From Flavobacteriales bacterium (lineage in GTDB: Bacteria > Bacteroidota > Bacteroidia > Flavobacteriales_D > Sanyastnellaceae): 63,461 nucleotides of DNA. The stretch spans positions 1 through 63,461 of the forward strand of contig JAIBBG010000013.1 in assembly GCA_019694805.1 (NCBI GenBank). Direction: 5' to 3'. Below the pieces are notes generated by a model. That model did not search any database. It was not told where the DNA came from and was given only the letters and a program-made list of their open reading frames with translations. The position numbers were made by a program, and so were the translations under genes. How positions within the stretch are numbered: position 1 is the first letter of the stretch; each line of letters opens with the position of its first letter. Positions 9,857 through 18,928 of this stretch are shown here, one piece after another.

Positions 9857-9876
9857 CAAAGCCTGATCAGGCTTTG
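9857..9876. repeat. Perfect 20-bp palindrome across the purD stop codon
   Basis: Arms CAAAGCCTGA and TCAGGCTTTG abut with no spacer. The palindrome covers the last two codons and the stop of purD and lies in the gap between purD and the convergent small membrane protein gene. There is no T-run on either side, so it is not a classical terminator. It could slow polymerase between the convergent genes or be a protein-binding dyad. Confidence 0.6.
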
Positions 9877-11156
9877 ACGAGGTATTTTTTCAGATCGAAA
9901 CCGATGTCTTTTCGCAGGTTTTTACCTGAGTAATCAATCATGGATGCATTCCGGTAAGCGCGTTCCAGCGCATCTTCCATATCGTTGCCATAGGCCGTTA
10001 CTGCTATTACACGACCGCCATGGGTAACCACTTTTTCCTTGGAGTTTTTGGTGCCTGCATGAAAAGCTACGGCGTCTTTCACCAGATCAAGACCTTTGAT
10101 TTCCTTACCCTTTTCTGAAGACTCGGGATAACCTTTTGAAACCAGCATAACAGTAACTGCCGACCTTGGATCTGTTTCTATGTGTTGTTCAGACAAAGTG
10201 CCGGAAGCTGCGCCATCGAGGAGGTTCAAGAAGTCGCTTTTGATTCTGGGCACAACCACTTCTGTTTCCGGATCGCCCATTCTACAGTTGTATTCGATCA
10301 CATATGGTTCATTGCCCACCTTAATCAAGCCGAAAAAGATGAATCCTCTGTAGAGAATACCTTCTGCTTTCAGCCCCTTCATGGTAGGGATGATGACCTG
10401 GGTTTCCACTTTATCCAAAAATTCCGGCGTCATGAATGGCACCGGGCTCACAGCACCCATGCCGCCTGTATTCAAGCCGGTATCACCTTCCCCAATTCTT
10501 TTATAGTCCTTGGCTTCAGGAAGAATCTTATAAGACTCTCCATCCGTGAGGATGAAAACAGACATTTCAATGCCTTTGAGGAATTCTTCAATGACAACCT
10601 TTTCACTTGAAGCGCCAAACTGTCCATTCAGCAAGGTCGCCAAAGCCTCTTCTGCAGCTTTCAGTTCGTTGATAATTAAAACACCCTTACCTGCAGCCAG
10701 TCCATCCGCTTTCAACACAAATGGTGGTTTGAGGGTAGCCAGAAAAGCTTTCCCATCTTTGAGTGTTTGTTTGGTGAAGGTGGCGTACTTGGCAGTAGGC
10801 ACACCGTGCTTCATCATGAATTGTTTAGCAAAATCTTTGCTTCCTTCAAGTTGTGCAGCACGGGCATTCGGGCCGATGAGTCCAACATTTTTGAGGTCTT
10901 TATCCGATGCAAAAAAATCAGCTATCCCTTGAACCAACGGGACTTCCGGACCGACCACCACCAGATTAATCTTTTTCTCCAGAACGAATTTCCTGATGGA
11001 CTTAAAATCCTCCACAGCAATATCCACATTGGTACCAACATGCGCTGTACCGGCATTGCCCGGTGCAATAAATAAATTTGAAAGCAGCGAACTCTGCGAA
11101 ATCTTCCACGCCATAGCGTGTTCGCGTCCACCAGAACCAAGTATCAGAACATTCAT
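9867..11156 (-). CDS. purD: Phosphoribosylamine-glycine ligase (GAR synthetase)
   Basis: Second step of purine biosynthesis: ATP-dependent joining of glycine to 5-phosphoribosylamine. The N-terminal Rossmann-like domain opens with VLILGSGGREHAMAWK and continues with IAPGNAGT and VVGPEVPLVQG. The ATP-grasp region holds KADGLAAGKGVLI and the metal site near VIEYNCRMGDPETEVV. The C-terminal domain ends YSGKNLRKDIGFDLKKYLV. The protein is 429 residues, standard for PurD. The ATG at 11156 directly precedes the conserved NVLILGSGGREHA; the 17 extra upstream residues are non-conserved and unlikely. It is divergent from pbpC with 149 bp between the starts. A 20-bp palindrome covers its stop codon. 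Confidence 0.97.
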   Translation of the reverse strand: MNVLILGSGGREHAMAWKISQSSLLSNLFIAPGNAGTAHVGTNVDIAVEDFKSIRKFVLEKKINLVVVGPEVPLVQGIADFFASDKDLKNVGLIGPNARAAQLEGSKDFAKQFMMKHGVPTAKYATFTKQTLKDGKAFLATLKPPFVLKADGLAAGKGVLIINELKAAEEALATLLNGQFGASSEKVVIEEFLKGIEMSVFILTDGESYKILPEAKDYKRIGEGDTGLNTGGMGAVSPVPFMTPEFLDKVETQVIIPTMKGLKAEGILYRGFIFFGLIKVGNEPYVIEYNCRMGDPETEVVVPRIKSDFLNLLDGAASGTLSEQHIETDPRSAVTVMLVSKGYPESSEKGKEIKGLDLVKDAVAFHAGTKNSKEKVVTHGGRVIAVTAYGNDMEDALERAYRNASMIDYSGKNLRKDIGFDLKKYLVKA

Positions 11157-11305
11157 CAGGTAAAAAATAGTGTTGCAAATTAAGGACGCCTTTCCCAGAT
11201 CAGCCACCGGAACTTTTCAGCATTTACATACTTTGTGTGAAACAGTCACGTTGTGGACCATTCTCAGGCTGCCTTTATTTTCGCCGTGAATGAATCTCAC
11301 TCCCG

Positions 11306-13675
11306 ATGTCTGTTATAAAACGATTCTTCAGATTTGATCCACAGACTCGGTGGCTGTTGGCGGCTTCGGTCATTTTCTTCTTTTTCATTTTTTCCCTTCC
11401 CGGGAAAATGTTTGACAAACCCCGAAGCACTGTGCTGTATTCATCGGATCAAACACTGTTAAGCGGCGTCATTGCAGATGATGGTCAATGGCGTTTTCCG
11501 ATGCGCGATAGTTTGCCGGAGAAATTTCGGATCGCGCTGCTCACCTACGAAGACAAACATTTCTACGAACACAATGGCGTGTATCTGCCTTCATTATTTA
11601 GGGCTGTTTCGCAAAACTTACGTGAACAACGTGTAGTGAGTGGGGCCAGTACACTTACCATGCAGACAGTTCGTTTGAGCAGGGACAATCCGTCGCGAAC
11701 CATAACAGAAAAATTGACAGAAATGATTCGCGCATTGCGGTTGGAATGGCGTTATGATAAAGATGAAATTCTTGCGCTCTACGCGTCGAATGCGCCATTT
11801 GGAGGCAATGTGGTGGGTCTAGATGCAGCTTCATGGCGATATTTCGGAAGATCACCCGAACAATTATCATGGGCAGAATCGACAACACTTGCTGTTCTTC
11901 CCAACGCTCCATCTCTCATTTTCCCAGGAAAAAATCAAGAGCGCCTTCTCGAAAAAAGAAACCATGTACTCAAACTTCTATATGAAGAAGGTCACATGGA
12001 TGAACAAACATTGGCACTCAGTCTATCAGAACCCTTGCCTGGTAAGCCTTATCCGTTGCCACAAACAGCGCCACATTTGTTGCAAACATTGATTGCCACC
12101 AAAGGCAAAGGCAAACAATACAACACCACCATTCAGGTACAGTTGCAGCAGCAATGCCATGTATTGCTCAACCAACGCGTAGCACAACTCGAATCCAATT
12201 TCATCCACAACGCTGCCGTGTTGGTCGTGGATGTGCACACAGGAGATGTGGTAGCTTACGTGGGCAACTCAACAGATTTACAAAACAGATATGGCAATAT
12301 GGTGGATGTGATACCCGCTCCCAGAAGCACCGGCAGTATCCTCAAACCATTTCTTTATGCTGCCATGTTGAAAGATGGCCTCATACTTCCCAACTCACTG
12401 GTGGCTGATATTCCTATTCAATACGATGGGTTTTCTCCGCAGAATTATGCAGAGACATTTGATGGTGCTGTGCCTGCCAGTCACGCCCTTTCACGATCAT
12501 TGAACATTCCTTCTGTCATCATGTTGAAGGAATATGGATATCAGCGATTTTATCATTTGCTGCAGAAAATAGGATTTTCGCATTTCACCCAACCTGCAGA
12601 TCATTACGGATTGTCGATCATTCTGGGTGGCGGTGAATCAAGCCTTTGGGACATCACACATGCATATGCCGGGATGAGCAGAACGTTGAATGAATATCAT
12701 GATTCCAACGGACAATACTTTGATCACGCGTATGGTGAACAAAACATTCTGCAACATGAAGCACCATTGATGCAAGCTGACCAGTTTCCACCATTTGATG
12801 CTGCAAGTATTTGGTGTACCTACAAAGCATTGCTCGAAGTCAATAGACCCGAGACAGAATTAGGTTGGGAAGTTTACAATTCCGCTTCGCCCATTGCTTG
12901 GAAAACAGGAACAAGTTTCGGCAACCGGGATGCATGGGCGGTTGGAACCACTCCCGATTATGTGGTAGGTGTTTGGGTGGGGAATGCTGATGGACAAGGA
13001 CGCCCGACCCTCACCGGAGTCACTTCTGCAGCGCCGCTTTTGTTCGACATTTTTTCATTGTTGCCACACACGCGTTGGTTCAATCCACCTTTTGATAATC
13101 TCAGAAAGATCGCTGTTTGCAAAGAAAGCGGCATGCGATATGGCGAGTTCTGTGAACACGCTGATTCGATTTGGGTACCAACTGCCGGACTCAATGCTGC
13201 GGCATGTTCATTTCATCGAAAAATTTTTACCGATGAACATGGAGGAGCAAGGCTTTCCGTCGAATGTGCACAAGGGAGAAAAATGGTCGCTAAATCATGG
13301 TTTGTTTTACCGCCGGTGCAAGAGTATTATTACAAATCAAGACACCCTGAATACCTTGATCTACCTGCCTATGCAGAAGGTTGTGGCGATGATGAAAGTT
13401 TGCCGATCGGTTTGATATATCCCAAAGGAGATGCGAAAATATTTGTACCACGTGATCTCGATGGCCATTATGAAAAAGTAGTTCTACAAGCGACACATCG
13501 CGATGCGCAGGCCACATTGTTTTGGCACCTTGATGGAGATTATTTAGGAGAAACAAAATCGATCCATCATTTGGAAATCCACCCTGAGCCCGGCAAACAC
13601 TTGTTGACCATCACGGACATCAATGGACAATCACTTTTCCGATACATAGAGTTCATCGGTAAAAACAATCCGTGA
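11306..13675 (+). CDS. pbpC: Penicillin-binding protein 1C (bifunctional transglycosylase/transpeptidase)
   Basis: Polymerises and cross-links peptidoglycan in the periplasm. One N-terminal membrane span (WLLAASVIFFFFIFSLPG) is followed by a GT51 glycosyltransferase domain with the catalytic EDKHFYEHNG and GASTLTMQTVRL motifs. The transpeptidase domain has the active-site SILK tetrad (Ser344, Lys347), an SLN motif in SRSLNIPSV, and KTGTS (Lys533). A C-terminal beta-sandwich of the BiPBP_C type starts near residue 690 (PIGLIYPKGDAKIFVP). At 789 residues this is typical of PBP1C. In many bacteria pbpC is paired with an alpha-2-macroglobulin gene; none is visible here. It is convergent with the MORN-repeat gene, with only 10 bp between the stops. 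Confidence 0.95.
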   Translation: MSVIKRFFRFDPQTRWLLAASVIFFFFIFSLPGKMFDKPRSTVLYSSDQTLLSGVIADDGQWRFPMRDSLPEKFRIALLTYEDKHFYEHNGVYLPSLFRAVSQNLREQRVVSGASTLTMQTVRLSRDNPSRTITEKLTEMIRALRLEWRYDKDEILALYASNAPFGGNVVGLDAASWRYFGRSPEQLSWAESTTLAVLPNAPSLIFPGKNQERLLEKRNHVLKLLYEEGHMDEQTLALSLSEPLPGKPYPLPQTAPHLLQTLIATKGKGKQYNTTIQVQLQQQCHVLLNQRVAQLESNFIHNAAVLVVDVHTGDVVAYVGNSTDLQNRYGNMVDVIPAPRSTGSILKPFLYAAMLKDGLILPNSLVADIPIQYDGFSPQNYAETFDGAVPASHALSRSLNIPSVIMLKEYGYQRFYHLLQKIGFSHFTQPADHYGLSIILGGGESSLWDITHAYAGMSRTLNEYHDSNGQYFDHAYGEQNILQHEAPLMQADQFPPFDAASIWCTYKALLEVNRPETELGWEVYNSASPIAWKTGTSFGNRDAWAVGTTPDYVVGVWVGNADGQGRPTLTGVTSAAPLLFDIFSLLPHTRWFNPPFDNLRKIAVCKESGMRYGEFCEHADSIWVPTAGLNAAACSFHRKIFTDEHGGARLSVECAQGRKMVAKSWFVLPPVQEYYYKSRHPEYLDLPAYAEGCGDDESLPIGLIYPKGDAKIFVPRDLDGHYEKVVLQATHRDAQATLFWHLDGDYLGETKSIHHLEIHPEPGKHLLTITDINGQSLFRYIEFIGKNNP

Positions 13676-13685
13676 TGCATGGTCA

Positions 13686-15371
13686 TTACTTACCACCCGG
13701 AGTGCCTTGCAACACTTCCTTCACACGACCATTTTCATAGACCTGTTTCAGTTTGACCTTGCCAGTGCGCTCGTCATAAGAAGTATATGTGCCGTGTAAT
13801 TTGTTGTTTTTGTAGTTCGACTCTTCTATAGGTCTTCCGCGTTCATCATAGATGGTGCTTTTTCCGTTGAGTTTTCCATCGGCATAATGACATTCGCGCA
13901 TGATGGTTCCATACGGGTGAAAATATTCCCATTTTCCATGAGGTTTGCCGGCTTTGAAATTTCCGCGGCTTTCAATCTTACCTGCGATATTGTATGTTTC
14001 TGAAGGACCATTCAATTCACCTTTCGCATCATAGGTTTCCATCTTTTCGATCATGCCACTCTCGCGATAATAGGTCCACTTACCTGTTTTCACATCACCT
14101 GTTTGCATGGTGTTATTGCTATCAGGTTTCATCTTATACAGCTCAGTATATTTTTTTGCGAAGGCATCTTCTTGTTTCAATACAGACCAATCGCCCTCGT
14201 AAGCAATAACGCCACTTGGATACCATCCCTTCCAATGGCCATTCATTTTGCCATCTTTGAAATAACCAATATCCTTTTGATTGCCTCCTTCATACCACGA
14301 TTTCCATTCTCCATTCTCCAGGTCATTTTTAAAATCACCTTCCATCAAGGTCTGACCATTTTCAAACCAATAGGTCCAATGACCATTTTTCTTACCTTTT
14401 GAATATTGGCCTTCCTTCCATTTTTCTCCACTGAAATATTGATATTTCCAAAGTCCTTCCATCAGGCCGTTTTGATATAATCCCCAATATTCCTTGTTGC
14501 CATTGCCATAATAGTAGGTCCATTCACCATGCTGCACATCATTCAAAAATGGGCCCTCCATATCCTTCGCACCACTTTCAATGAACCATTGCCACATTCC
14601 ATTTTTACGACCCAAAGTATACTGCCCTTTTACGCTGGTGGTGCCGTTGGAAAATGCTTCTTCAAAGTTTCCATCCATGACACCATTCTTGTAATTGGTT
14701 ATGCGTTTGATTTTACCTGAAGGGAATAATTCTTTCCATTCACCCTGAAACTCGCCATGGAGGTATTCACCCGTCATGCGCACATTTCCACCGACATAAA
14801 ATTCCTCATACTTACCATGACGTAATCCCTTTTGATAATGGATCCGGGTATTGATTTTTCCATTGTCAAAAAAATCCTCGCGAATACCATCGCCATTTTT
14901 CACGGTGATTTTCTTGGGCTCGGCGTAAAATGACATCAGGTATTCCTTTCCCTGCACATGATTTTCCACCATCATGGTATCACCACTCGGAAAAAAATAT
15001 TGCCAACGTCCAACTTTGTTGCCGTTGTCGTAGAGTCCGGTTTCTACCAACACACCCTGATCAGTAAACGTGCGTTGCAAGCTGTCCTGTTTATTATTGA
15101 TAAAAAAACCTTCGACCATCAGTTGACCATTGGGGTGATATCTTTTTACACTGCCGAAGAGTTTACCCTTTCTGTAATTCGATTCCTCTTGAAGTTTTCC
15201 GTCTTCGTAATAATATTTCCAAAGACCATCTTCAAAACCACCCACATATTTTCCTTCACTTCGAACATTACCATTTGGGTATTTATCCTGGAAATCCTGT
15301 ACCTGGGCATTCATGTTCATCATGCCAAAAACAGCCATGATGATGATGGGTATTTTGATGAAAATTTTCAT
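13686..15371 (-). CDS. Secreted MORN-variant repeat protein
   Basis: A 561-residue protein made of a signal peptide (MKIFIKIPIIIMAVFGMMNM, cut before QVQDF) and a continuous ladder of about twenty MORN_2-type repeats. Each has the form YYEDGKLQEESNYRKGKLFG, that is aromatic-x-x-G-x(2-8)-G. MORN variants fold into elongated beta-hairpin sheets and are usually interaction scaffolds. Database labels for such proteins often read YwqK-family antitoxin, but there is no toxin partner here and the protein is exported. Localisation is likely periplasm or outer membrane; no sorting domain or lipobox is visible. The ATG at 15371 begins the signal peptide. Confidence 0.85.
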   Translation of the reverse strand: MKIFIKIPIIIMAVFGMMNMNAQVQDFQDKYPNGNVRSEGKYVGGFEDGLWKYYYEDGKLQEESNYRKGKLFGSVKRYHPNGQLMVEGFFINNKQDSLQRTFTDQGVLVETGLYDNGNKVGRWQYFFPSGDTMMVENHVQGKEYLMSFYAEPKKITVKNGDGIREDFFDNGKINTRIHYQKGLRHGKYEEFYVGGNVRMTGEYLHGEFQGEWKELFPSGKIKRITNYKNGVMDGNFEEAFSNGTTSVKGQYTLGRKNGMWQWFIESGAKDMEGPFLNDVQHGEWTYYYGNGNKEYWGLYQNGLMEGLWKYQYFSGEKWKEGQYSKGKKNGHWTYWFENGQTLMEGDFKNDLENGEWKSWYEGGNQKDIGYFKDGKMNGHWKGWYPSGVIAYEGDWSVLKQEDAFAKKYTELYKMKPDSNNTMQTGDVKTGKWTYYRESGMIEKMETYDAKGELNGPSETYNIAGKIESRGNFKAGKPHGKWEYFHPYGTIMRECHYADGKLNGKSTIYDERGRPIEESNYKNNKLHGTYTSYDERTGKVKLKQVYENGRVKEVLQGTPGGK

Positions 15372-15495
15372 TGCGGGTGTGAAATTAGCACGACCTTTTG
15401 ATCCGGCTGCTTCGTGCAAAAACGATTATGAACACGATTTCGTGTACGTAAGATGAGAATGATCAAACAATGATTGAAGATGAACCAACATTCAA

Positions 15496-16056
15496 CTACG
15501 ATCCTGAAGCCTTCACGATTCGGCTTACGTTGTAGGTACGCAGGTTAAATATGATCGCCGGGATAACCGACAGAAAATACAATGGAATAACGATACTAGC
15601 GAGCGCATCTATCTTGTCCTCCAGGTTCCCTGTAATCTTTTCTCCAAAATGGGCACTAAGACTTATCAGGACATAAAAGATACTGTTGGCAATGAAATAA
15701 AAACTGAGCGCCATGGCTGCAGAATTCACCGTGAGCATCAATTTGATGAAGAAGTGATTGGTCACATGCTGATCACCAATTTCACCTTCATTCAATGCAA
15801 AATCATCGAGTGATTCGGTTACAATAAAAACCGGATAGTGAAGAGCGCCAACAGTTCTTTTGGTGTACCAAAACTGGAACACTGGAAGAATCAAAAGAAA
15901 AGACTTCAAGATTCCTTCATGCAGCCATTCATCATTTTCGATGGAAAAGAAAAAGTAGATCCCCAAAAGGATTGCACCTAAGACAGCACACAGATATGAA
16001 CCCAAGATCAAAACGCGCATCAAAAAAGGATTACTTTCGGCGAATGTAACACGCAT
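15496..16056 (-). CDS. Polytopic membrane protein of unknown family
   Basis: About 186 residues with four predicted helices: VLILGSYLCAVLGAILLGIY, SFLLILPVFQFWY, AAMALSFYFIANSIFYVLIS and IVIPLYFLSVIPAIIFNL. A long acidic loop separates the second and third helices (TESLDDFALNEGEIGDQH). I do not recognise the family. The ATG at 16056 (MRVTFAESNPFL) is 6 bp from the ATG of the divergent esterase gene. An internal ATG at 16020 (MRVLILGS) is a plausible alternative that would leave more room for promoters. Confidence 0.65.
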   Translation of the reverse strand: MRVTFAESNPFLMRVLILGSYLCAVLGAILLGIYFFFSIENDEWLHEGILKSFLLILPVFQFWYTKRTVGALHYPVFIVTESLDDFALNEGEIGDQHVTNHFFIKLMLTVNSAAMALSFYFIANSIFYVLISLSAHFGEKITGNLEDKIDALASIVIPLYFLSVIPAIIFNLRTYNVSRIVKASGS

Positions 16057-16062
16057 GATCAC

Positions 16063-17469
16063 ATGTATCAGAGATTCATACTGAGTATCTTCTTCACGGT
16101 GTTTTTCACCATGGGTGCAAAAGCACAAATGACTATTACGGTGGTGAGTACTCCGCAGTTGACACCCATTTTGGATGACATCTATATCGCGGGAAGCTTC
16201 AACGAATGGAATCCCGCAGACCCCCAATACAAATTACACTTCACGGATGGTGTTTGGCATATCGACATTCCAGGCAATGAGAATGAAAACATCGAATTCA
16301 AATTTACACGCGGAAGCTGGGCAACTGTAGAAGGAAATGCTGAAGGAACATACATCGTCAATCGCCTTGCAACTTGGATCAACGGATCGATAGCTGAGTT
16401 TAGCATTGCTGGTTGGGAAGACATCGCCGGACTTCACACCGTCAATGAAAATGTGAGGATTCTAGACTCCGACATGGAAATTCCTCAGCTTGGAAGAACG
16501 CGTAGAATTTGGATCAAATTACCTGCAGGTTATTACAACAGTGAGGAGTATTATCCTGTATTGTACATGCACGACGGGCAAAATCTTTTTGACGCCGCAA
16601 CATCCTTTGCAGGTGAATGGACGATAGATGAAATAGCAGATGAGCTGATAGAAACCACTTGTTCGAAGGCCATTATAGTGGGTATAGAAAACGGAGGCGC
16701 TCACCGGATTGACGAATATGCACCATGGTACAACAACAATTATGAAGAAGGCGGTGAAGGATCACCGTATGGAGAATTCGTGGTACAGCAACTCAAGCCA
16801 TTGATTGAAACACAATTTCGTGCTCGTACAGAACGCGAATACAATTTCACCGGAGGAAGTTCACTTGGTGGATTGATTGCCACATATCTCGTACTGGCCC
16901 ATCAGGATGATTTTGGTGGCGCAATTGTTTTTTCACCATCGTATTGGTTCAATCCTGAAATTCAAGATCTGGCCTTGAATGCCGGTATCAATTCCGACAC
17001 AAAAATTTACTTCGCCTGTGGACAGGATGAATCAGAAACGATGGTTTCAGATATGCAGCAGATGATCAATAACCTCGAATCTTCCGGCGTGCCATCTTCA
17101 AACATAAACAGTCATATTCAGTCAGAAGGAGAACACTCGGAATATTGGTGGGCACAATATTTCGAAGCTGCATATGAATTTTGTTTTGGATGTGCAACCC
17201 ATTTAGGTGATCGACATCATGATCAAGGCATGATGATTTTTCCCAATCCAGTCAAAGAGAAATTGAACATACAATACAAAGGACGTGGACCATTTACCAT
17301 GACCATTTATGACCACAGTGGTAAATCAGTGATGCAAGAAAAGTGGATTCCCGGTCAGACCATTCAAGTGAATCAACTTCCACATGGTGTGTATACCGTT
17401 GAGTTGATTCAGAAAGGAGATCATCATCAAGAGGAGATCAAACACACACAGAAGATGATCAAATATTGA
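16063..17469 (+). CDS. Secreted esterase with glycogen-binding-like N-domain and T9SS sorting domain
   Basis: A 468-residue exported hydrolase. A signal peptide (MYQRFILSIFFTVFFTMGAK) is followed by an early-set immunoglobulin/CBM48-like domain, about residues 25-110, with the hallmark IYIAGSFNEWNP. Residues 130-380 are an alpha/beta hydrolase of the enterochelin-esterase (putative esterase, D-type) group, with PVLYMHDGQNLFD and the nucleophile elbow GGSSLGG (Ser267). A catalytic His is likely in SEGEHSEYWW. The C-terminus is a type-A T9SS sorting domain (MMIFPNPVKEKLNI ... HGVYTVELI), so the enzyme is secreted or surface-anchored. The substrate could be an ester-decorated polysaccharide or a siderophore-like ester; this cannot be decided from sequence. 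The start faces that of the minus-strand membrane protein gene, only 6 bp away. Confidence 0.88.
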   Translation: MYQRFILSIFFTVFFTMGAKAQMTITVVSTPQLTPILDDIYIAGSFNEWNPADPQYKLHFTDGVWHIDIPGNENENIEFKFTRGSWATVEGNAEGTYIVNRLATWINGSIAEFSIAGWEDIAGLHTVNENVRILDSDMEIPQLGRTRRIWIKLPAGYYNSEEYYPVLYMHDGQNLFDAATSFAGEWTIDEIADELIETTCSKAIIVGIENGGAHRIDEYAPWYNNNYEEGGEGSPYGEFVVQQLKPLIETQFRARTEREYNFTGGSSLGGLIATYLVLAHQDDFGGAIVFSPSYWFNPEIQDLALNAGINSDTKIYFACGQDESETMVSDMQQMINNLESSGVPSSNINSHIQSEGEHSEYWWAQYFEAAYEFCFGCATHLGDRHHDQGMMIFPNPVKEKLNIQYKGRGPFTMTIYDHSGKSVMQEKWIPGQTIQVNQLPHGVYTVELIQKGDHHQEEIKHTQKMIKY

Positions 17470-17523
17470 AAGGATCAATAGATCAGTGCAGAATCATTTG
17501 CAAATTTGCCTAAAAATCAGAAC

Positions 17524-17955
17524 ATGAGTCAATCAGCCATATCAGCATCCAATGCACCGAAACCAGTTGGAGCGTATCCACATGCCAGACGCGTTGGCAA
17601 TTTGCTTTTTCTTTCGGGTGTAGGTCCCAGAATTGCGGGAAGCGATTCTACCGACAGTGGTGTTCCGGGTTTGAAACTCGATAAAAACGGCAATTTTCTG
17701 GAATTCGATTTCGAAGCCCAATGCAGAAATGTGTTTGACAACGTTCGAAACATCTTGGAAGCAAGCGGAAGTAAATGGGAAAACTTGGTGGACGTGACTG
17801 TTTTTCTGGTTAACATGAAGCGGGATTTTCATACTTACAACAAGTTGTATGCGGAATACTTCAAGGATGCGCAACCATGCCGGACAACGGTAGAAATCAA
17901 CTCGCTCCCTACGCCAATTGCCATTGAATTGAAATGCATTGCGACGATTGACTGA
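17524..17955 (+). CDS. RidA/YjgF family deaminase, aminomuconate-deaminase-like
   Basis: A 143-residue protein of the RidA superfamily, whose members deaminate reactive enamine or imine intermediates. The opening APKPVGAYPHARRVGNLLFL and the SGVGPR segment follow the pattern of the branch that includes 2-aminomuconate deaminase of the kynurenine/3-hydroxyanthranilate pathway rather than canonical RidA (which has SGQ at that point). The C-terminal CRTTVEINSLPTPIAIELKCIA carries the conserved Arg/Glu site (Arg of CRTTVE and Glu of IELKC). No other kynurenine-pathway genes are nearby. The ATG at 17524 is preferred over an upstream TTG because it leaves the family-typical N-terminus. Confidence 0.85.
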   Translation: MSQSAISASNAPKPVGAYPHARRVGNLLFLSGVGPRIAGSDSTDSGVPGLKLDKNGNFLEFDFEAQCRNVFDNVRNILEASGSKWENLVDVTVFLVNMKRDFHTYNKLYAEYFKDAQPCRTTVEINSLPTPIAIELKCIATID

Positions 17956-18042
17956 AGCATGCACACTAAATTCCGTATCCATTCCGTTGAAGAAAAGGTC
18001 AAAAACCAAAATCTTGGCCTGTGATTTGAAAACACACGATTT

Positions 18043-18867
18043 ATGATGAAAAAGCAATTCTTTATCGTGACAATGCTGGTGATGACATTCGGAATGATGT
18101 CAGCCCAGACCAAACCATCAAAAGCCAAGGTGGAAAATCTCCCTTCGATGGGATACAGAACCACCAACAACAATGCTTTTAGGGCTGGTGAAAGCGTAGA
18201 ATACCTGATTCACTACGGATTGATCAATGCGGGTATCGCCAAACTTACTGTGGAAGAAAGCCAATATAAATTTGGTGATCGCGAAGCCTACCACGTGGTT
18301 GGAACAGGCTATAGCCTCGGTTCTTTCGATTGGTTTTTCAAAGTTCGAGATCATTACGAAACCTATATTGATAAACAAGGTATTTTCCCTTACCGATTCA
18401 TCAGAAATTGTGATGAGGGAGGGTATAAAATCAATCAGGACTACACCTTTCATCCTGACAGGCGCGCCTATAAAGACCACAAGGGTGATGGATATATCAC
18501 TCCGGATTTTATACAAGACATGCTCAGTTCCTACTACTATGCACGAACATTGGATTATTCCAATGCCAAAAAGGGAGATGTCTTCACCATCATGACCCTG
18601 GTTGACGATGAGATTTATCCATTGAAAATGAAGTACATAGGTAAAGAAACAATCGAAGTTGATGCAGGAAAATTCAGGTGCTTGAAATTCGCACCAGTGG
18701 TTCAAAAGGGCCGGGTATTCAAAAAAGAGGAAGACCTGAGCGTATGGATCACAGACGACGCAAACCACTTACCGATTTTGGCCAAGGCGAAAATTCTGGT
18801 AGGTTCTGTGAAAATGGAATTAAAATCATACAGCGGGTTGATGAATCCTATCGCCCAGGTACAATAA
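18043..18867 (+). CDS. Exported DUF3108 domain protein
   Basis: A 274-residue protein with a signal peptide (MKKQFFIVTMLVMTFGMMSA). A DUF3108 domain fills residues 45-265. Recognisable patches are FRAGESVEYLIHYGLINAG, then GTGYSLGSFDWFFKVRDHYETY, and LSSYYYARTLDYSNAKKGDVF. DUF3108 proteins are exported beta-barrel-like proteins of unknown role, likely periplasmic and related to lipid- or LptA-like folds. An ATG-ATG pair opens the gene, so the start may be 18043 or 18046. A strong rho-independent terminator follows 19 bp after the stop. No operon partner is obvious; the RidA gene lies 87 bp upstream. Confidence 0.88.
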   Translation: MMKKQFFIVTMLVMTFGMMSAQTKPSKAKVENLPSMGYRTTNNNAFRAGESVEYLIHYGLINAGIAKLTVEESQYKFGDREAYHVVGTGYSLGSFDWFFKVRDHYETYIDKQGIFPYRFIRNCDEGGYKINQDYTFHPDRRAYKDHKGDGYITPDFIQDMLSSYYYARTLDYSNAKKGDVFTIMTLVDDEIYPLKMKYIGKETIEVDAGKFRCLKFAPVVQKGRVFKKEEDLSVWITDDANHLPILAKAKILVGSVKMELKSYSGLMNPIAQVQ

Positions 18868-18885
18868 AAACAAGGCAAAAAATGC

Positions 18886-18914
18886 AGGCCGGCTATCAAT
18901 AGCCGGCCTTTTTT
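18886..18914 (+). terminator. Rho-independent terminator after DUF3108 gene
   Basis: Perfect 10-bp stem AGGCCGGCTA / TAGCCGGCCT with a TCAA loop, followed by six T. It lies 19 bp downstream of the DUF3108 stop codon. Confidence 0.93.
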
Positions 18915-18928
18915 CATTTTAACGCAAA

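Noticed and set aside
13686..15371. Toxin-antitoxin module (YwqK-like antitoxin label)
   Set aside because: The protein has a signal peptide and no adjacent toxin gene; the MORN repeat alone does not indicate an antitoxin.
18118..18768. Long minus-strand open frame (about 216 codons) opposite the DUF3108 gene
   Set aside because: The plus strand encodes a recognisable exported protein with signal peptide and terminator; the antisense frame has no family, start context or domain.
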